A stretch of 64,000 nt of DNA from Streptomyces cacaoi (GCF_006539165.1 NZ_BJMM01000008.1:1-64000); one strand, 5' to 3'. Shown: positions 51,694 to 61,158, counted from the stretch's first letter. Numbers and translations are program-made. Notes: a model not told the origin generated them from the letters alone.

Positions 51694-52287
51694 TTGGAGA
51701 AGTTCACCGTCCACCACGGAACCGCGGTACCGCTGCGGCGCAGCGACGTCGACACCGACCAGATCATCCCGGTGCGGTTCCTCAACCACTCCGAGCGCAC
51801 CGGCCATGCCGACGCGCTGTTCGCCGACTGGCGCACCGACCCCGGGTTCGTGCTCAACCAGCCCCGGTACCGGGGCGCCAGCGTGCTGATCGCCGGCCGG
51901 GACTTCGGCACCGGCTCCTCCCGCGAGTACGCGGTGTGGGCCCTGCTGAACTACGGATTCCGCGCGGTGGTGGCGCCGCGCTTCGGCGACATCTTCCACG
52001 GCAACGCGCTGATGAACGGGCTGCTCCCGGTCACGCTGCCCGAGGCGACGGTCGAACGGCTGTGGGATGTGGTCACCGCCGAGCCGGCCCGTCGGATCAC
52101 CGTCGATCTGACGCGCTCGCGCCTCGACTGCGGGGACGTCGGCGCCTCCTTCCGGATCGAGGAGGGGGCCCGGCGACGGCTGCTGTCGGGCCTCGACCTC
52201 ATCGGCGACACCCTGCGGCACGAGGAGGCCATCGCCGCCTACGAGAGCACCCGGCGGTCGGCCATGCCCACGACGACATCGGTCTGA
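51694..52287 (+). CDS. leuD: 3-isopropylmalate dehydratase small subunit homologue
   Basis: 197 residues. LeuD landmarks are VDTDQIIPVRFL, VLIAGRDFGTGSSREYAVWA and NALMNGLLPVTLP. It forms the swivelling domain of the heterodimeric isomerase with the LeuC homologue 10 bp upstream. The start is a TTG at 51694 after TGAGGAAG. Its last 49 bp overlap the end of the LysR gene on the other strand. LeuD copies of primary metabolism usually sit with leuC only; here both are inside a biosynthetic neighbourhood. Confidence 0.88.
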   Translation: MEKFTVHHGTAVPLRRSDVDTDQIIPVRFLNHSERTGHADALFADWRTDPGFVLNQPRYRGASVLIAGRDFGTGSSREYAVWALLNYGFRAVVAPRFGDIFHGNALMNGLLPVTLPEATVERLWDVVTAEPARRITVDLTRSRLDCGDVGASFRIEEGARRRLLSGLDLIGDTLRHEEAIAAYESTRRSAMPTTTSV

Positions 52288-53180
52288 GAAGCGGCGGAAT
52301 CACGCAGTTCGCGCAGACGCCGTCCGGCGATCTCCCGGGCGGCGGCCGCGAACGCCCGCCCCCTGCCCTCGCCGCCCTCCGCCGCCCGGGTGCTGAGGGA
52401 CAGCTGACGCGAGCGGCCGGGCGCCAGCCGCAGGACGCGCAGCCCGGGCAGCGTCGCCGGCAGGACGGTGTCCGGCAGGATCGTCGCCCCGAGGCCCTCG
52501 CCGACCATGCACAGCACGGTGTTCGTGTCCCGGATGTGATGGGAGAACAGCGGGCCGCCCTCGGCCTCGCGCAGGGCGCGCAGCACCGCCGCCTCCGGAT
52601 CCCAGGCGGGGACGATCAGCGGTAGCCGCGCGACCTGTTCGTACGGCACGACCCGGGCGTCGGCCAGCGGATGGTCCCGGGAGACGAGGGCGTACAGCGT
52701 CTCGCGCACCAGGGGCGCGGTGATCATTCCGGGCGGTGCGGAGTAGGTGATGCCCACGTCCACGACGCCCGCTTGCAGCCAGCGGCATATCTGCTTGTCG
52801 TCGGCCTCCCGGACGGTGAGGTCGGATCCCCGGCCGGTGGCGGCGAGTTCGGCCATCAGCCGGGGCAGCAGCTGCGCGGCGAAGGTGGGCACCGTCGCCA
52901 CCCGCAGCGGACCGTCGTCGGCCCGCGCGTCGCGCGCCCGCAGGGCCACCAGTTCGGCGTGCCGGGTCACGGCCCGGGCGTGCTTGAGCGCCCTGCCGCC
53001 CTCGGGGGTGAGCACGACACCGCCGCGTTCGCGGCGCAGCAGCGCCACCCCCAGCTCCTTCTCCAACGCCGCCACCGCGTGACTCACCGCCGACTGACTG
53101 ATGCCGAGCCGCAGTCCGGCCCGGGTGAAGCTCTCCGTCTCGGCCACCGCGACGAATGCGGAACACTGTGAAAGTTTCAT
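52239..53180 (-). CDS. LysR-family transcriptional regulator
   Basis: 313 residues. The N-terminal helix-turn-helix is MKLSQCSAFVAVAETESFTR, then AGLRLGISQSAVSHAVAALE. The effector domain (about 90-300) contains GPLRVATVPTFAAQLLPRLM and VDVGITYSAPPG. It probably activates the divergent oxygenase-aminotransferase-LeuA operon in response to a pathway intermediate. The 3' end overlaps the LeuD gene by 49 bp tail to tail. Two direct repeats in the divergent region are candidate binding sites. Confidence 0.9.
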   Translation of the reverse strand: MKLSQCSAFVAVAETESFTRAGLRLGISQSAVSHAVAALEKELGVALLRRERGGVVLTPEGGRALKHARAVTRHAELVALRARDARADDGPLRVATVPTFAAQLLPRLMAELAATGRGSDLTVREADDKQICRWLQAGVVDVGITYSAPPGMITAPLVRETLYALVSRDHPLADARVVPYEQVARLPLIVPAWDPEAAVLRALREAEGGPLFSHHIRDTNTVLCMVGEGLGATILPDTVLPATLPGLRVLRLAPGRSRQLSLSTRAAEGGEGRGRAFAAAAREIAGRRLRELRDSAASQTDVVVGMADRRVLS

Positions 53181-53297
53181 GGTCTCCTCAAGAGGAATTC
53201 ATCATGCAGGACGCTCATGAGTCGCCGGTCAGGGTAATCACGGCGGCCCGGAATCTTCTCGGGGAACCCACAGAACGAAGGAAGGACCCGCGGAATT

Positions 53298-53334
53298 CCT
53301 CCACCTTTCTGATGGGCGCCTCCACCTTTTGATG
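53298..53334. promoter_or_regulatory. direct repeat, probable LysR-binding sites
   Basis: CCTCCACCTTTCTGATG at 53298-53314 and CCTCCACCTTTTGATG at 53319-53334 start 21 bp apart, two helical turns. They lie between the LysR start and the oxygenase start, the usual place for LysR activation sites. Confidence 0.55.
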
Positions 53335-53446
53335 AGGTCCGTTGACACCGTCGCAGCGCCCGTCGGATATTCCTTCCCGAATTCCCACGCGGTCGCTGTT
53401 CCGTATATCCGCGTGGTGACTGTCGATCAGGAGTAGGAAGCGAGCG

Positions 53447-54448
53447 ATGCGACCCATCCACGCACTGGACACGTCGGAACACGACGAGCTGTACGACCTC
53501 CTCGACTCCGTCGGAAAGCATCCGTACGAGGACTACCCGGCCTTTTCCGGGGCGATCACCGATCTGATCGACCAGGGCCGTGTTCCCGGCTTCTTCACCG
53601 AGATGTGCGCCCGCGTCAGGGACGAGCGCCGCGCCGGCGTCTCGCAGGCGCACGTCCTGCGGAACGTGCCCATCGACGCCGAGGTGCCGGTCCTCGACCA
53701 CGACGACCCGGTCAGCGACAAGCACCGGAAGAAGACGACGTTCGTCGCTGAGGCCCTGCTGGAGCTGTTCAACCAGCTCGTCGGGACGCCGCTGCTCACC
53801 TACGCACGCAACCGGGGCGACTTCTTCACCGATGTCGTCGCCTACAACCGCTTCGACGGGATGTTCACCGGCTACAGCGACAGCGAGCTGTACTTCCACA
53901 ACGACCGCACCGCCCACCCGGTACGCGCCGACTACATCGCGCTGCTCGGTATGCGCTGCCCCGACGACGTCATCTACACCGGCTACGTCGACGGCACGGC
54001 CCTGCTGGAACACCTCGACGCGGACACGCAGAAGACGCTGCGGCAGCCGCACTTCGTCACGGTCTTCGACGTCTTCTCCCGGGAGTTCAACGCTGACCTG
54101 ACCGAGTCCGAGAAGCACGCGATCCTCTACAACGACCACAGCTTCCGCTACATGGACACGGCGACCACGCTCGCCCCCGACGCTCCCGTCGAGGCCCGCG
54201 ACGCGCTCATCGCCGTCAAGGACGCGCTGGCCAAGGCCGACAAGCAGCGCCACCGCATCCTCACCGGCGATCTGTTCGTGCTGGCCAACCAGGACGGTAT
54301 GCACAGCCGGGAGAAGATCGAGATCCACGACCCGGTGCAGGCCAAGTCGCGCTGGCTGCTGAAGACCTACGCCTTCCGCGACGCCGCCACCGCCGACTCC
54401 TACGCGGACGCGTGGATCGACGGCGTACGGGGCCGCGTGGCCGACTGA
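53447..54448 (+). CDS. 2-oxoglutarate/Fe(II)-dependent oxygenase (clavaminate synthase/TauD-like)
   Basis: 333 residues. The iron-binding triad is His151 and Asp153 in LYFHNDRTAHP and His286 in NQDGMHSREK, with Arg302 as the 2-oxoglutarate ligand in KSRWLLKTYAF. The overall pattern is that of the amino acid beta- or gamma-hydroxylases related to clavaminate synthase. It would hydroxylate or desaturate an amino acid. ATG at 53447 follows AGGAGTAGGAAG. It leads an operon with aminotransferase and LeuA genes and is divergent from the LysR gene. Confidence 0.88.
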   Translation: MRPIHALDTSEHDELYDLLDSVGKHPYEDYPAFSGAITDLIDQGRVPGFFTEMCARVRDERRAGVSQAHVLRNVPIDAEVPVLDHDDPVSDKHRKKTTFVAEALLELFNQLVGTPLLTYARNRGDFFTDVVAYNRFDGMFTGYSDSELYFHNDRTAHPVRADYIALLGMRCPDDVIYTGYVDGTALLEHLDADTQKTLRQPHFVTVFDVFSREFNADLTESEKHAILYNDHSFRYMDTATTLAPDAPVEARDALIAVKDALAKADKQRHRILTGDLFVLANQDGMHSREKIEIHDPVQAKSRWLLKTYAFRDAATADSYADAWIDGVRGRVAD

Positions 54449-54557
54449 CACCGGACCGCCCGGCTCCGCCGGCGCTCCCGGTCCTGCGCCGTCCGCGCCT
54501 CACCCCCCGGCGGGCGGCGCGCCCCTCACCCCGTGCGCTACCGACAGGAGAACCACT

Positions 54558-55736
54558 GTGCCCGTCTCTCGCGTGGCCTCCCGCTTCGCAGGGATCGAGA
54601 AATCCCCCACCTACGCGATCCTCGATCTGGCTGCGGAACTGCGTGCCCAGGGCGAGTCGATCCTCGACCTCAACGGCGGTGAGCCCGACTTCGACACCCC
54701 CGGCCACATCACCGCCGAGGGGATCGAGGCGCTGTCCGGCGGCTTCACCCACTACACGCCCAGCCGCGGCCTGCCCGAGCTGCTGACCGCCGTCGGCGAC
54801 AAGCTGCTCCGCGACAACGGCCTGGCCGTGGACCCGGCCCGGCAGGTCGTCGTCACCCCGTCCGCCAAGCACGCCCTGTTCCTCTCCGTCATGACGCTGC
54901 TCGGCCCGGGCGACGAACTGCTCGTTCCCACGCCGAGCTGGGTGAGCTACCCCGCCATGGCCCGGCTCGCCGGAGCCGAGCCCGTCCTCGCGCCGCTGAG
55001 CGCGGACAACGGCTTCCGCCTCACCCGGCAGCTGCTGGAGCAGCGCCTCACCCCGCGCACCCGCGCCCTGCTGATCAACAACCCGAACAACCCGACGGGC
55101 AACGTCCTCACCGCCGACGAGGCCGAAGCGGTCGCCGGTGTCGCCCGGGACCACGACCTCTTCGTCATCACGGACGAGATCTACGAGAAGGTCCGCTTCC
55201 GCGGCGAGCACCTCAGCATCGCGGCGCTGCCCGGCATGGCAGACCGCACCGTCACCGTCAACGGCTTCTCCAAGGGCTACGCCATGACCGGCTGGCGCCT
55301 CGGCTACGCGGCGGCGCCCGAGGACGTCTCGGCGCAGATGCTGAAGGTCCAGCAGCACACGGTGGGTTGTGCGGGCTCCTTCGTGCAGCGCGGCGGGCTC
55401 GGCGCCCTGCGCGGCCCCCAGGAGCCCGTCGAGGAGATGCGCGCGGCGTACGAGTTCCGGCGCGACCTCCTGGTGAAGGGCCTCTCCGGCATCCCCGGCC
55501 TCGTCTGCCCGAGCCCGGACGCCGCCCTCTACGTCTTCTGCGACATCGGCGGCACCGGCTGCGCCGACCCCACCGCGTTCACCTCCTGGCTGCTGCGCGA
55601 GGCGAAGGTGGCCGTCACCCCCGGCTCCGCCTTCGGGCCCGGCGGCGAGCGTCACATCCGGCTGGCGTTCGCCACGGACGAGCAGACCCTCCGCGAGGCC
55701 GTCGACCGGATCCACAGCGCCATGGAGCGGCTGTGA
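54558..55736 (+). CDS. class I/II pyridoxal-phosphate aminotransferase
   Basis: 392 residues. The PLP lysine is Lys239 in TVNGFSKGYAMTGWRLGYAA. The substrate/PLP contacts INNPNNPTGNVL and FVITDEIYEKVRF are standard for the aspartate aminotransferase I-alpha group. It would convert a 2-oxo acid produced by the LeuA/LeuCD-type steps to an amino acid, or the reverse. GTG at 54558 follows ACAGGAGAACC. Its stop overlaps the LeuA start by 4 bases, giving translational coupling. Confidence 0.9.
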   Translation: MPVSRVASRFAGIEKSPTYAILDLAAELRAQGESILDLNGGEPDFDTPGHITAEGIEALSGGFTHYTPSRGLPELLTAVGDKLLRDNGLAVDPARQVVVTPSAKHALFLSVMTLLGPGDELLVPTPSWVSYPAMARLAGAEPVLAPLSADNGFRLTRQLLEQRLTPRTRALLINNPNNPTGNVLTADEAEAVAGVARDHDLFVITDEIYEKVRFRGEHLSIAALPGMADRTVTVNGFSKGYAMTGWRLGYAAAPEDVSAQMLKVQQHTVGCAGSFVQRGGLGALRGPQEPVEEMRAAYEFRRDLLVKGLSGIPGLVCPSPDAALYVFCDIGGTGCADPTAFTSWLLREAKVAVTPGSAFGPGGERHIRLAFATDEQTLREAVDRIHSAMERL

Positions 55737-57568
55737 CGGCCCCCGCCGCCGACCCGGCCGTGGTGCGGCGGGAGAGCCGCCCGACACCGCTCACCGCGGC
55801 CTGCGTCCGGCAGCGCCCCTCCGGTATGCCCGTGCACCGGTACCGCCCGTACGAGGCCGTGGACCTGCCCGACCGCACCTGGCCGTCGAAGCGCATCACC
55901 GCGGCTCCGCGCTGGCTGTCGACCGATCTGCGCGACGGCAACCAGGCCCTGATCGACCCCATGCCGCCCGACCGCAAACGGACCATGTTCGACCTGCTCG
56001 TCCGGCTGGGCTACAAGGAGATCGAGATCGGCTTCCCCGCCTCCGGCCAGGCCGACTTCGACTTCGTGCGCGCGCTCATCGAACAGGACGCGATCCCGGA
56101 CGACGTGACGGTCTCGGTGCTGACGCAGGCACGCGAGGAGCTGATCGAGCGGACCGTGGAGAGCCTGGTGGGCGCGGACCGGGCCACCGTGCACCTGTAC
56201 AACGCGACCGCCCCGCTCTTCCGCGAGATCGTCTTCCGCAACGACAGGGAGGCCACACGGCGGATCGCGACCGAGGGCACCGACCTGGTGATGCGCTACG
56301 CCGACAAACTCCTCGGCGACGACACGGTGTTCGGCTTCCAGTACAGCCCGGAGATCTTCACCGAGACCGAGCTGGACTTCGCGCTGGAGGTCTGCGAGGC
56401 GGTGATGGACATCTGGCAGCCGGACGAGGGACGGGAGATCATCCTCAATCTGCCGGCCACCGTCGAGCGTTCGACCCCGTCCACGTACGCGGACCGCTTC
56501 GAGTGGATGTCCCGCCATCTGTCGCGCCGAGCCCACGTGTGCCTCTCCGCGCATCCGCACAACGACCGCGGCACCGCCGTCGCGGCGGCCGAACTCGCCG
56601 TGCCGGCGGGCGCTGACCGGATCGAGGGCTGCCTCTTCGGCCAGGGCGAACGCACCGGCAACGTCGACCTCGTCACCCTCGGCATGAACCTCTTCAGCCA
56701 GGGCGTGGACCCGCTGATCGACTTCTCCTCGATCGACGACATCCGGCGCACGGCGGAGCACTGCACACGGATGGAGGTCCCCGCCCGGCACCCGTACGCG
56801 GGAGACCTGGTGTACACCTCGTTCTCCGGGTCGCACCAGGACGCGATCAACAAGGGGTTCGCCGCGCTCGACGAGCGGGCCGCCGCCCTGGGACGGCCCG
56901 TCTCCGACCTCCCGTGGAACGTCCCGTATCTGCCGATCGACCCCCAGGACGTCGGGCGTTCCTACGAAGCGGTGGTCCGCGTCAACTCCCAGTCGGGGAA
57001 GGGCGGTGTGGCCTATCTGCTCAAGACCTGCCACCAGCTCGACCTGCCCCGCCGGCTCCAGATCGAGTTCTCCCGGATCGTCCAGGAGCACACGGAGGCG
57101 CACGGCGGCGAGGTCACGGCGGAGAGCATCTGGGAGCTGTTCTCCGCCGTCTACCTCACCGGGCAGGACACCTCGCCGGGCCGGACACCGGTCAGGGAGC
57201 ACCGCATCGAGACCGCCGACGACGGCACCTGCCACGTCACTCTGACCGCCGGGCCCGAGGGCGCACCCACGGCGCTCACCGGTACGGGTACCGACCTCTC
57301 CGAGGCCCTCACCCGCGCCCTGGCGCCCCTGCGGCGGGTGTCGGTGCGGGAGACGGTGAGCCAGCTCCTCGGCACGGGCGCCGGTCAGCGGGTCTGCGTC
57401 TACGCCGCGTGCCAGGTCGAGGGCGTGGCGCGCTGGGGCGTCGGTATCGCGGCCGACCCGGCCGGGGCGCTGGCCGACGCGGTGCTCTCGGCGGTGAACC
57501 GGCACGGCGGACGGCCGGACGGGCCCGGGGCGTACGAGGGGCCCGGGCCCCGCCTGCCGGGGAGCTGA
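55733..57568 (+). CDS. leuA: 2-isopropylmalate synthase homologue
   Basis: 611 residues, the long actinobacterial type. Catalytic motifs include STDLRDGNQALIDPM at about 63-77, the metal-binding HPHNDRGTAVAA at about 273-284 and GCLFGQGERTGNVDLVT. The C-terminal 100 residues are a LeuA regulatory domain. The enzyme condenses acetyl-CoA with a 2-oxo acid. GTG at 55733 overlaps the aminotransferase stop (GTGA). Being co-transcribed with an oxygenase and an aminotransferase, it likely makes a homologated or branched precursor rather than leucine alone. It could also be a feedback-insensitive copy. Confidence 0.9.
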   Translation: MTAPAADPAVVRRESRPTPLTAACVRQRPSGMPVHRYRPYEAVDLPDRTWPSKRITAAPRWLSTDLRDGNQALIDPMPPDRKRTMFDLLVRLGYKEIEIGFPASGQADFDFVRALIEQDAIPDDVTVSVLTQAREELIERTVESLVGADRATVHLYNATAPLFREIVFRNDREATRRIATEGTDLVMRYADKLLGDDTVFGFQYSPEIFTETELDFALEVCEAVMDIWQPDEGREIILNLPATVERSTPSTYADRFEWMSRHLSRRAHVCLSAHPHNDRGTAVAAAELAVPAGADRIEGCLFGQGERTGNVDLVTLGMNLFSQGVDPLIDFSSIDDIRRTAEHCTRMEVPARHPYAGDLVYTSFSGSHQDAINKGFAALDERAAALGRPVSDLPWNVPYLPIDPQDVGRSYEAVVRVNSQSGKGGVAYLLKTCHQLDLPRRLQIEFSRIVQEHTEAHGGEVTAESIWELFSAVYLTGQDTSPGRTPVREHRIETADDGTCHVTLTAGPEGAPTALTGTGTDLSEALTRALAPLRRVSVRETVSQLLGTGAGQRVCVYAACQVEGVARWGVGIAADPAGALADAVLSAVNRHGGRPDGPGAYEGPGPRLPGS

Positions 57569-57572
57569 GCGA

Positions 57573-57602
57573 GCGGGTGTACGGCCGCGGTCGTACACCC
57601 GC
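57573..57602. terminator. bidirectional terminator
   Basis: Perfect 11-bp stem GCGGGTGTACG / CGTACACCCGC with an 8-base loop between the converging LeuA and MFS genes. Confidence 0.7.
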
Positions 57603-57619
57603 CGCACGCCGCGCGGTTG

Positions 57620-59278
57620 TCACGCACCGCGTTGCGCGCCGGCCCGGTGCCGGGCCCGCCTGCCGCCCGCGGCGGCGACGGTTCCGGTGCCGCGGGGGAT
57701 CCGCGCGCACACGGTCACCAGCAGGGCGAGGGCACACACCCCGGCGGCGACGAGCGAGGTGGTGTGCAGGGCGCCCAGGAAGGCCGGGGTGGCGGCCCGG
57801 GCCGCGGCGGGGTCGCCGGTGGCCAGCGCGGAGGAGAGCGACTCGGCCGCCCGCGCGCGCAGTCCGGCCGGGGAGCCGGCGAGCCGCTCGTGCACGATGC
57901 CGGAGTACCGGGACCACAGCACCGAGCCGAGGATCGCGACCCCGAGTGCGCTGCCGAGCTGGCGCAGCGTGTTCAGCAGTGCCGAGCCGGCCCCGGCGCG
58001 TTCGGCGGGCACCGACGACGAGGCCAGCGTGGTGCCCGGCGCGAGGACGAGCGCGAAGCCGAGTTGCAGGGCGAAGGCGTCCGCGACGAACCAGCCGATG
58101 CCGGTACGGGCGCCCAGCGCGGTGGCGCCCGCGAACGCGACGGTCATCAGGGCGGTGCCGGCCGCGATCGTCGCGCGTGCGCCGAACCGTTCCGTGGCCC
58201 GCTGCGACAGCGGTGCGCCGATCACCAGCCCCGCCGACAGGGGAATGAGCGCGAGCCCGGTCTGCAACGGCGAGTAGCCGCGCAGGGTTTGCAGATAGAA
58301 CGTCGTGAAGTACAGATAGCCGAAGACGGCGAGCGAGCCGAGGGTCAGCGCGACCGCGGCGACGGTGAACGAGGCGTGCCGGAACAGGCCCACGTCCAGG
58401 AGCGGTTCGCGGTGCCGGGTCTCGGTCAGGACGAGTCCGGTCAGCACGGCGATCCCGGCCACGGCGGGCAGCCAGGTGCCGAGGTAGGCCCAGCCGTCGT
58501 CGGTGGCGTGCACCACGCCGAACACGAGCAGGCCGATGCCCGCCAGGGAGGCCGCCACGGGCGTCATACGCAGCTCCCCGTGGCCGCTCGCCGGTACGGC
58601 GGGGATCCACGCCCAGGTCGCGGCCAGCCCCAACAGCGCGAGCAGGGCGACGAGTTCGAGTACGGAGCCCCACCACATGCCGGCGCTCAGCAGCGCGCCG
58701 CCGAGCAGCGGGCCGAGCGAGATCGACAGGCCGGAGGCGGCCGCCCAGGAGGCGATGGCCCGCGCGCGCTTCCCGGCCGGGAAGATGCGAAGGATCACCG
58801 CGAGGGTGGTCGGCATGATCGCGGCAGCGGCCACGCCCATGAGGGCGCGCAGGGCGATGATCGCGGCGGGGGAGTCGAGGAACCCGGCCACGGCGGTCGT
58901 CGCGGCGAACGCCCCCGATCCCCACAGCAGCAGACGCTTGAGGCCGAATCGGTCGCCCGCGTTCCCCGCCACGAGCAGGAAGCCGGCGAAGGTGAGGGTG
59001 TAGGCGTTGAGGAACCACTGCTGCTCGGCGTTGCTCGCGCCGAGGCGGGCCTGCATCGTCGGCAGCGCCACATTGAGGATGGTGCTGCCCAGCAGGACCG
59101 CCGACACCGCCAGCGTCAGGGCGAACAGCGCCCGAACGGGCCGGACGGGCGGGCCACCGCTTCGCTGCGCGTCCGCCGCCGGTGCCGCTCCGGCCTGCGT
59201 GCCTGCTCCGGTCTCCGTGCCGGTTCTCGTGGCCGTCCCGGTGCCCGTCGTGGCGCGGGTCTCCGTTGTCTCTCCCAT
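57620..59278 (-). CDS. MFS transporter, DHA2/EmrB type (14 membrane helices)
   Basis: 552 residues. The Thr/Gly-rich N-terminal 40 residues (TGTGTATRTGTETGAGTQAG) are cytosolic. The membrane part starts ALFALTLAVSAVLLGSTILN and carries motif A (GNAGDRFGLKRLLLWGSG) and motif C (ASGLSISLGPLLGGALLS). It would export a toxic compound, plausibly the product of the adjacent pathway. ATG at 59276-59278 follows GAAGGGAG. Divergent from a TetR gene whose operator overlaps its own start. The two make a standard regulator-pump pair. Confidence 0.9.
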   Translation of the reverse strand: MGETTETRATTGTGTATRTGTETGAGTQAGAAPAADAQRSGGPPVRPVRALFALTLAVSAVLLGSTILNVALPTMQARLGASNAEQQWFLNAYTLTFAGFLLVAGNAGDRFGLKRLLLWGSGAFAATTAVAGFLDSPAAIIALRALMGVAAAAIMPTTLAVILRIFPAGKRARAIASWAAASGLSISLGPLLGGALLSAGMWWGSVLELVALLALLGLAATWAWIPAVPASGHGELRMTPVAASLAGIGLLVFGVVHATDDGWAYLGTWLPAVAGIAVLTGLVLTETRHREPLLDVGLFRHASFTVAAVALTLGSLAVFGYLYFTTFYLQTLRGYSPLQTGLALIPLSAGLVIGAPLSQRATERFGARATIAAGTALMTVAFAGATALGARTGIGWFVADAFALQLGFALVLAPGTTLASSSVPAERAGAGSALLNTLRQLGSALGVAILGSVLWSRYSGIVHERLAGSPAGLRARAAESLSSALATGDPAAARAATPAFLGALHTTSLVAAGVCALALLVTVCARIPRGTGTVAAAGGRRARHRAGAQRGA

Positions 59279-59464
59279 GGGGAAGCTCCCTTCCTCGGCC
59301 GGACCGGGTGGTCTGCTCGGTGGTGTCCCGGCCCGGCGTGCGGCGCGCGCCGACGGGGCGCCTGCGCGGTCCGGGTCCGTGGAAGCGTGCGTGCGCACGC
59401 GGTGACGGGGCCGCTGTCCACGGCCCGCTTCTCTATCAGTGACCAAGAAGCTGTCCCAGGTATA

Positions 59465-59481
59465 CTTGTTCAGTGACCAAG
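59465..59481. promoter_or_regulatory. probable TetR operator overlapping the start codon
   Basis: CTTGTTCAGTGACCAAG is a 17-bp palindrome with one mismatch pair. Its right half CAGTGACCAAGAAGC is repeated at 59437-59451. The palindrome covers the GTG start of the TetR gene, so bound regulator would block its own transcription or translation start. Confidence 0.6.
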
Positions 59482-60117
59482 AAGCAAGCCGCCGGCCGTG
59501 CCAAGGTCGGGATCACACCGGAGCAGGTGGTGGACGCGGCGTTCGCCGTGCTCGACCGGGGAGGCGTCGCCAAGCTCTCCACCCGGGCCATCGCGACCGA
59601 GCTCGGCGTCAGCATGAACACCGTCATGTGGCACATCCGCACCAAGGACCGGCTCCTGGACGCGATGTCGGACGCCCTCCTCGGCAAGGTCGAGCTGGAC
59701 GGCCTGCCGGAGCAGTGGGACGAGCAGGCGGCCGAACTGCTCGCACGGCTGCGCCGGGTGATGCTGGCGCACCGGGACGGCGCCCTGCTCGTCACCGGAA
59801 CCTTCCCCGCCGAACCGCGCACCCTCGCCTTCACCGACCGCCTGCTGACCGCGCTGCTGCGCGGCTGCCCCACCCGCAGGACGGCAGCCTGGACGGCCTG
59901 GAACCTCTTCTACTTCACCGTCGGCCTCGTCCAGGAGGAGCAGGCCCCGCCCAGCGGTGAGCGCGACAGCCTGCGCGAGGACCTCGACACGGAGCGCTTC
60001 CCCGGACTGGGCTCGACCCTGGAGGACTTCCTGTCCGTCGACTTCGAGGAGCGCTTCCGCTTCGGCATCGCCCAACTCCTCCGCTCCGCCGCCACCACAC
60101 CGGCGCCCGAACACTGA
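59473..60117 (+). CDS. TetR-family regulator of the adjacent exporter
   Basis: 214 residues. The helix-turn-helix is VVDAAFAVLDRGGVAKLSTR, AIATELGVSMNTVMWHIRTK and DRLLDAMSDALLG. The C-terminal domain is of the tetracycline-repressor type (LLTGTF-like loop, WNLFYFTVGLVQEEQ). It should repress the divergent MFS gene and release DNA when the exported compound binds. The GTG start lies within the palindrome at 59465-59481. Confidence 0.9.
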   Translation: MTKKQAAGRAKVGITPEQVVDAAFAVLDRGGVAKLSTRAIATELGVSMNTVMWHIRTKDRLLDAMSDALLGKVELDGLPEQWDEQAAELLARLRRVMLAHRDGALLVTGTFPAEPRTLAFTDRLLTALLRGCPTRRTAAWTAWNLFYFTVGLVQEEQAPPSGERDSLREDLDTERFPGLGSTLEDFLSVDFEERFRFGIAQLLRSAATTPAPEH

Positions 60118-60365
60118 AGGGGGATCGCGGCGCCCGAACGGCACCGCGGTGCCGAACGGTGCCGCCCCCGGCGCGACGGCCCGCTACGGTCCACTACGGC
60201 GCGTGACGGGGTGTGCCGGGGCGTTGCCGATCCGGCGGGATGCGGGGGTGGGCCGTCCGGTCGGCACCGGCCGCCCGGGGCGGGGTGAACGGGCAGGCGG
60301 CGCCCGGTCGTTGCCACCGCGGCCGGTGCGCGTGGGTGACGGCCCCATGGGTGACGGGCCCCGGG

Positions 60366-60833
60366 TCAGGCCGGCCGGGTGCTGTCCTGCAACTGCTGCA
60401 CGGCCTGCACGAGGGGGGCGAGCGCGGGTTCGGCCGCTGCCTGGTCGAGGGCCTCGCGCAGGGCGGTGTTGTGGGTGGGGCGGGCCTCCTCCAGGAGGCG
60501 CAGGCCGTCGTCCGTGACATCGGTGTAGATGCCGCGGCGGTCGGTGGGGCACAGGTAGCGCGAGAGCAGCCCGCGGTCCTCCAGCCGGGTCACCAGCCGG
60601 GTGGTGGCGCTCTGGCTGAGCACGACCGAGTCGGCGACCTGCCGCATCTGGAGATGTCCGCCTTCGCCGTCGTGCTGGCGGCTCAGCACGTCGAGCAGGG
60701 AGTACTCGCGTGCGCTCAGCCGGTGGCGGCTCTGGAGGGCGCGCTCGACTCTGCTCTCGATACGGCCGTGCAGCAGCGAGAGCGCCGACCAGCTGTGGGC
60801 CAGGGCGGTCATCGCCGGGTCGGTGGCGGTCAT
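60366..60833 (-). CDS. MarR-family transcriptional regulator
   Basis: 155 residues. The winged helix is at about 55-110 (RHRLSAREYSLLDVLSRQHD, MRQVADSVVLSQSATTRLVT, EDRGLLSRYLCPTDRRGIYT), with helices on both ends for dimerisation. ATG at 60831-60833 has AAAGGAGCTG upstream; longer upstream starts overlap its operator region. Divergent from an aldo/keto reductase gene. Two TGCAATTA boxes lie in between, so it probably represses the aldo/keto reductase and short-chain dehydrogenase genes. Confidence 0.9.
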   Translation of the reverse strand: MTATDPAMTALAHSWSALSLLHGRIESRVERALQSRHRLSAREYSLLDVLSRQHDGEGGHLQMRQVADSVVLSQSATTRLVTRLEDRGLLSRYLCPTDRRGIYTDVTDDGLRLLEEARPTHNTALREALDQAAAEPALAPLVQAVQQLQDSTRPA

Positions 60834-60915
60834 GGACAGCTCCTTTGCTCGGGTGTGCGCGGAGGCGGTCGCGGTGGATCCGCCTCCGTACCACGGCACC
60901 CAGCATACCCGCGTT

Positions 60916-60940
60916 TGCAATTAGTCGGCGTGTGCAATTA
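60916..60940. promoter_or_regulatory. possible MarR-binding boxes
   Basis: TGCAATTA occurs at 60916-60923 and again at 60933-60940, in an unusually AT-rich island upstream of the MarR gene. It probably includes the MarR promoter as well. Confidence 0.45.
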
Positions 60941-61158
60941 TTGTCCTCGCAAGTAGGACGCTCGCGCCTCCTTCCCTTCCGTGCATCACAGGGCACCCGA
61001 GGACCCGGCCGACCGCGCGCACCGCGAGCCCGGTCGGCGTGGCCCGGCCCTGCACGGAGGGGCCCGTCCGCGACCGTGGGAGTCCGGCACCGGGCTCCCC
61101 GGCCCCGGCCACCCGGGCCCCTGCTCCCCCTCAAGGCATCACCGAAGAAAGGCCCCCC

